Below are positions 59,550 through 64,000 of a stretch of DNA of 64,000 nt, in pieces. Source of the DNA: [Phialemoniopsis] sp. UDSM-2020 (taxonomy: Eukaryota > Ascomycota > Sordariomycetes > Thyridiales > Thyridiaceae); NCBI GenBank assembly GCA_018873225.1, contig JAEILZ010000007.1, positions 3,472,001-3,536,000 of the forward strand, read 5' to 3'. Within the stretch, counting starts at the first letter, position 1; each line of letters begins with the position of its first letter. The notes under the pieces are model-generated. The model ran no database searches. It was not told the DNA's origin and saw nothing but the letters and a program-made list of their open reading frames with translations. The position numbers and the translations under genes were made by a program.

Positions 59550-61848
59550 ATGCCCAGGTCATCCAAAGTGGGCCGCACCCGAACATTCACGGGGTGCCGG
59601 ACTTGTCGGCGTCGTCATACCAAATGTGACGAGTCGGTTAGTTTGAGACCTCCACTGGGTGGCACTTCGTAATCACTTGCTAACGCTGTCCCGAGCGTCC
59701 GAGCTGCAAAGCGTGCGAGCAGGCTGGGCTTGCCTGCGGTGGGTACGCAGCACGTCTGCTTTGGGCTAACGACAACGACGATGCTCTGGCAAGAGAAGAG
59801 CAGAATGATTTGGGTAGATTGCGTTTCCCACTCTTCTCTGGTATGATATTGCCCTGCTCTCAAGCCCATAGCCTGGCATCAGCTTATAGTGTCAGATGCG
59901 GAACGTCAATCCATGAGTGATAGGCTCTCTGGAAGTCTGGGCTCCGAGGTGGCCGATGACATCATACTCAACCTCGATGCCGCGTCCAAGAAGGCCCCTG
60001 GCAAGACCTTCAGTCTCTTCAGGGGTCCCTTTGGTGCCTTCAAGGCCATCGGCGAAGTGGTGTCTCCCGTTATCACGAGCTCCCCGTCGACGTCCCCGAG
60101 TGCGCCGACTGTCGCCATAAGTCCCGACGGGGACAGCATTGAACACCAAGCATTCCAGTACAGCGCTGATGGAGTGAATGCCCAGGATTGGACATGTCAG
60201 CCTCAAGATGTTGACACAGGCACGCTTAAGAGCTACTTGGATTTTACATTGGATCTCTTATCGCAGGAAGGCTTGGCTACAGTTACCGGCTTTATACCAG
60301 ACCCAACTACGGACCTATACCCATTTCCTCCCTTGGTTCCAGATGTGCTCGCCGACCCCAATCAGAATGATGCATCACTAGGAGTCGTCGAGGAGAATCA
60401 GGAGATAGCCATCGATCCGCGACTTGAAGAGCAGACGCTGAACCCATCCGCAGCGAACATTCCCCGAGACCTCGCCGTGAGCTCCTCGTCCCATGACCTT
60501 ATTTCGGAGCAGGCTCATATGCTGTTACGCTATTACAAGAAGCGAGTCGACGACACCGCGGCAGCCTTGCCGGCGAGGAGAAGATCACCAGAGCAACTCA
60601 TTTTCCTTCCATGCGCATTTCAGACGTTCGCCGAATTGTCGGTGGTCGGGACAGCCTCGAAGACGCGGATTGCGATCCTTTGCGCGTTACTTGCTCGAAG
60701 TGCATTCCAACTGCACAAGGCCGAATTGAACCCAGAAAGGGCTGCCGATTGGCGGAGCGTGGGAGTCAAGCATGCAGAACGGGCGCAAGGTTGCTTGAAA
60801 GAAGCCCTGGAGTCGGGAGTGGCTGCTGGTATGGAGGAAGCGGAGTATGAAGAGTCGCTGATGGCATTTCTAGCCATGGCAAAGGCCTCGGTACGCATCC
60901 ACAGACTCAAGACTTCCTCACTCGCCCCCACTAACAAAATTCCAGCTCTATCAAGGCGATCGCGCACCACAAGCCTTCCTTCTCGACGCCGAATATCTCA
61001 TTCGTACCAGGGGATTAAGGAACAAAAAGCTTCAGAACGCCCGCATACTTCACCACGTCTATACATACCTGAGAATCATTGCAGAGAGTATCTCTGCTTT
61101 CGTACAACCTGCAGCGAATCAAAGTCGGCTCGAGTACCCTCGCTCACGCACTTTCCGAATCGGCGAAGAATCACTCAACATGGGCCTAGATCCAACGGTC
61201 GAGAAGACAGACGAGCTCGGCTACTGTGACATTCACCTCGAAATACAGGGGCTTTGGGCTGAGACAATGCACTCGGTCATCCAAGGCATTCCCGAGTCAT
61301 TAATGACCCTGCTAGCACAGACCATCTGTCTGGTGAACGAGAAGGAGCACCTCGAGTCACGGGCTCGTTGCGACGTACGAGTGGCCCAGAACTTGAAACT
61401 ACATATCAAGACTCTAGAAGAAAGGATATGGTCCTGGTGTCTTGCGCCAGAGCTGAGGACCACCTCGATGGACACGGAAACATCCAGAGACCTGATTCAC
61501 CACCCACACACGCAGTCAATGATCCTTGCTCTACACAAGGCGCTCATCATCTACTTCTACCGCAGGATCCATGACGTTCACGCCATGGTTCTCCAGGACG
61601 TGGTGCGGCAGGCGATACAGCACCTGGAGCCTTGCATAGAGCAACTGATCCACGATGACGACTTTGCATTAAGCCTTGCTTGGGCCGCATTCATTACTGC
61701 GTCTGCAGCTATCCTGCCGGACTTGCAGAGCAGGGCTCTCAGTTGCGTGGAGAAGACGGATAGGGAGGGATTCTATTGCACCAACAAGCCGACAATAGAG
61801 GCACTGGCAGGCATATGGGCCCAGCAGCAACCAATAGTGGGAGCATAA
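59550..61848 (+). CDS. Zn2Cys6 transcription factor (Fungal_trans_2 type)
   Basis: Four exons (59550-59636, 59696-59840, 59890-60890, 60946-61848) give 711 aa. The zinc cluster Cys 16, 19, 26, 33, 36 and 43 is split by the first intron (TGCRTCRRRHTKCDES / RPSCKACEQAGLACGGY) and is followed by RLLWANDND and FPLFSVSDAERQSM, typical for regulators with a Fungal_trans_2 domain of the ARCA/Pro1-like group. The long second half is helical, with FAELSVVGTASKTRIAILCA and YQGDRAPQAFLLDAEYLI. The large middle exon alone would give a truncated protein lacking the DNA-binding part, so the two small 5' exons matter. It sits beside the aldolase genes and an amino-acid permease and may control them. Confidence 0.88.
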
Positions 61849-62483
61849 CCGGAATTGGAATTGCCGTAGTGTATTGACTTGACAACCAGTTTTGGGGACT
61901 GGTACAGACCTCGACTAGTGCAAGTGTGAACACTCTTGTGTAATGCGACAAGCGCGGTTGCGGATACTCCGGGTCAGCAGAATTCTCCCGACTCTCATCT
62001 GCTGGCCGAGACTTGGAAGGCAAGACTTTACGTAAAGAATTGCAAAGCCAATTCTGGGGCCATTTCCCCAGGGAAGGAAGCCCGCACTGCCCCGTGGGGA
62101 ATTGAAGGGCCTGAGCAAAGCGCCTCGAGGCGGTGGTTTGGTGCGGAATTAGTGGGATGAGACTAAGCCGGAGAAGGCAAGATGCGAGACCTTGGACTCC
62201 ATCGCTGACGTGCCTGACAAGGTCTTGTCCATGTAACCCGTATCGTTCCAGATAAGGCAAGGATTTCACACCCTCCCCGGCAATGTCTTCTTATCCTGGA
62301 CACCGCAAGATAACAAGAATTCAAACCTCTCGGCTAGTTCTGCAACCAACAAAAGGGGTTTGACTCTACAAGGAAAGTGATAACAACAACAGTATAAGAA
62401 CTCCGGCAACTTCGTTCTCTCCCACCCTCCCGCCTATTCAATTCGCCAAATCATATTGCCTATATTTGAAGACTTTTTTCACG
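61849..62483. other. Intergenic region without recognised gene
   Basis: About 635 bp between two co-directional genes. It includes the permease promoter, with a CT-rich tract near 62410-62440. Nothing else was recognised. Confidence 0.5.
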
Positions 62484-64000
62484 ATGTTGAAACCAACCAA
62501 TGACCCCAAACCTGATGACCAGGCTGATTTCCATCCTGATATTGAGCCTGTGCAGTCACGCCCTATGGATGTCATCCAGATTCAAACCCGAACTCACGAT
62601 GCTGTCTTCGGCGAGATTGTTGAAGGTGCTCCTAACTATCGCAATGTATGTTCATCTTGCCTCTCAGCAACATGGCTTGGGCTAATCCCTCGTTCAGGTG
62701 GGCTGGCTAGGAACCGCGGCTCTCATGATGAAGACCCAAATCGGACTGGGCGTTCTGTCGCTTCCCACTGTCTTTCACAAAGTAGGCCTCGTTCCCGGGG
62801 TGATTTTGCTTTGTGTGGTAGGTGGCATCACGACCTGGTCCAACTACATGGTAGGAGTGTTCAAGCTCCGACACCGTCAAGTCTACGGTATTCATGATGT
62901 TGGAGAGCTCGTCTTTGGGCGTATTGGACGAGAAATCCTCGGAGCCTGCTTCTGTCTTTGTAGGTCTCCCCTAGGCTTTGGGAGGTTTTGCATGTCTAAC
63001 CTCCAAGTCCAGTTTTCACATTTGTTTCCGGCTCAGCCTTGCTCAGTATTTCCATTGCCTTGAACGCTCTCTCAACTCACGCCACCTGCACAGCGGTCTT
63101 TGTCGCTGTAGCTGCCATTGTTGGCTTTTCGTTTGCCAGCATTCGAACACTTGACCGCATCAGCTTCCTTGCGTGGGTTGGTGTCTCCTGCATCATCGTC
63201 TCAGGTAAGTGAAACTTGATCCAGAGATTGGACAACAACCACTAATTCGCAGCAGTCTTCACTGTCACGATAGCAGTTGGTGTTCAAGACAAGCCTGTCG
63301 CAGCCCCCGCAGACTTCAGTGGCAAATGGAAATCGGACTATCAGATCATCGGCAACCCCAGCTTCACAGATGCAATGTCAGCCATTGCCGCCCTCATCTT
63401 TGCATATGCTGGCACCCCGGGCTTCTTCAGCATCGCCTCGGAGATGCGTAATCCACGTGACTACAACAAGGCTTTGATCCTTTGTCAGACTGTCATCACC
63501 ATTGCCTACATCGTGGTCGGTGTTGTGGTGTACTACTACTGCGGTTCCTATGTTACTTCTCCCGTACTTGGCTCTGCGGGTACCACTGTCAAGAAGGTCG
63601 GCTACGGAATCGCACTGCCTGGTCTGCTAATCTCGGCTATACTGCTTCTCCACGTAAGCATATCCTTCACCACTCTCCGATCGAGACTAATGCGCCCGCA
63701 GCTGCCTTCCAAATTCGTCTTCGTCCGCATTCTACAGGGCTCCAAGCACTTGACTAGCAACAGCATGATTCACTGGGTCACCTGGCTGGGCTCTACATTC
63801 ACCGTGACAATGGTGGCATACATCATTGCTAGCGCCATACCGGTCTTCGATCAGCTGGTCTCTCTTATCGGAGCGCTGCTGGGAACGCTTATGTCTTTCC
63901 AACCAATGGGCTTGATGTGGCTGTACGACAATTGGAAAGGCAACCGCCGGGGTGAGCCCAGGTGGTATGCCGGAGTCGCCTGGAGCGTCTTCGTCGTTGT
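62484..64000 (+). CDS. Amino-acid permease (AAAP family), cut by the window edge
   Basis: Five exons are visible (62484-62645, 62698-62959, 63013-63204, 63253-63653, 63702 to beyond 64000); the C-terminus lies outside the window. The hydrophilic N-terminus has the conserved PNYRNVGWLGTAALMMKTQI with GLGVLSLP, which starts the first helix of AAAP/Aa_trans carriers. Later helices include ISIALNALSTHATCTAVF, ALIFAYAGTPGFFSIASEMR and VVVYYYCGSYVTSPVLGSAG. This pattern fits the fungal neutral amino-acid permease group (Neurospora Mtr-like). Transport is proton-coupled at the plasma membrane. The ATG at 62484 is used; an upstream TTG is not. The acceptor of exon 4 has two in-frame options three bases apart (63253 or 63256). 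Confidence 0.9.

Overview
This window is nuclear DNA from a filamentous ascomycete (Pezizomycotina, most likely a Sordariomycete; the species cannot be named from the sequence). The reasons are short 45-70 bp GT-AG introns with CTRAC-like branch points, Zn2Cys6 regulators, a rhodopsin-like integral membrane protein, DUF1996 and GPI-type secreted proteins, a fungal PDR-type ABC pump and a siderophore-type MFS carrier. I support 26 protein genes, one of them cut by the right edge, plus one weak two-exon ORF. Exon joins were worked out by hand, and each listed CDS keeps frame through every junction unless stated. I saw no rRNA, tRNA, CRISPR array or intact transposon.

Layout. 0.3-15.7 kb is a mixed region: a P450 (-), a rhodopsin-like membrane protein (+), a secreted DUF1996 protein (-), a 101-aa membrane protein (-), a secreted two-blade lectin (+), a Zn2Cys6 regulator (-), a small Gly/Ala-rich protein (-) and an NmrA-like protein (+). 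15.8-27.1 kb is a glycan-use block: a secreted beta-helix glycosidase (-), a lactose-permease-like MFS carrier (-), a LacZ-like GH2 beta-galactosidase divergent from it (+), and a GH95 fucosidase-type enzyme (-). 27.7-41.7 kb holds a phytanoyl-CoA-dioxygenase-like protein with a disturbed 5' end, a coiled-coil orphan, an 11-exon Zn2Cys6 regulator divergent from a PDR ABC transporter, a SAM methyltransferase and a siderophore-type transporter. 43.5-52.1 kb holds surface and secreted proteins: a repeat-rich adhesin-like protein, a GPI-type protein and a multicopper oxidase. 53.8-64.0 kb holds an aldehyde dehydrogenase divergent from a DHDPS-family aldolase, then a class II aldolase, a Zn2Cys6 regulator and an amino-acid permease.

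How the genes may work together (inference). In the glycan block only the beta-helix enzyme has a signal peptide. The GH2 and GH95 enzymes do not, and a sugar permease lies between. This fits extracellular trimming, oligosaccharide import, then cytosolic removal of galactose and fucose, a layout like a bacterial polysaccharide-utilisation locus. The permease/beta-galactosidase pair is divergent across about 610 bp with at least six CreA-type sites, as in the lactose genes of Kluyveromyces and Aspergillus. The aldolase/aldehyde dehydrogenase group at 54-59 kb could catabolise a sugar acid; a link to fucose released by GH95 is only a hypothesis. The regulator/ABC pair at 30-38 kb looks like a self-regulated export module.
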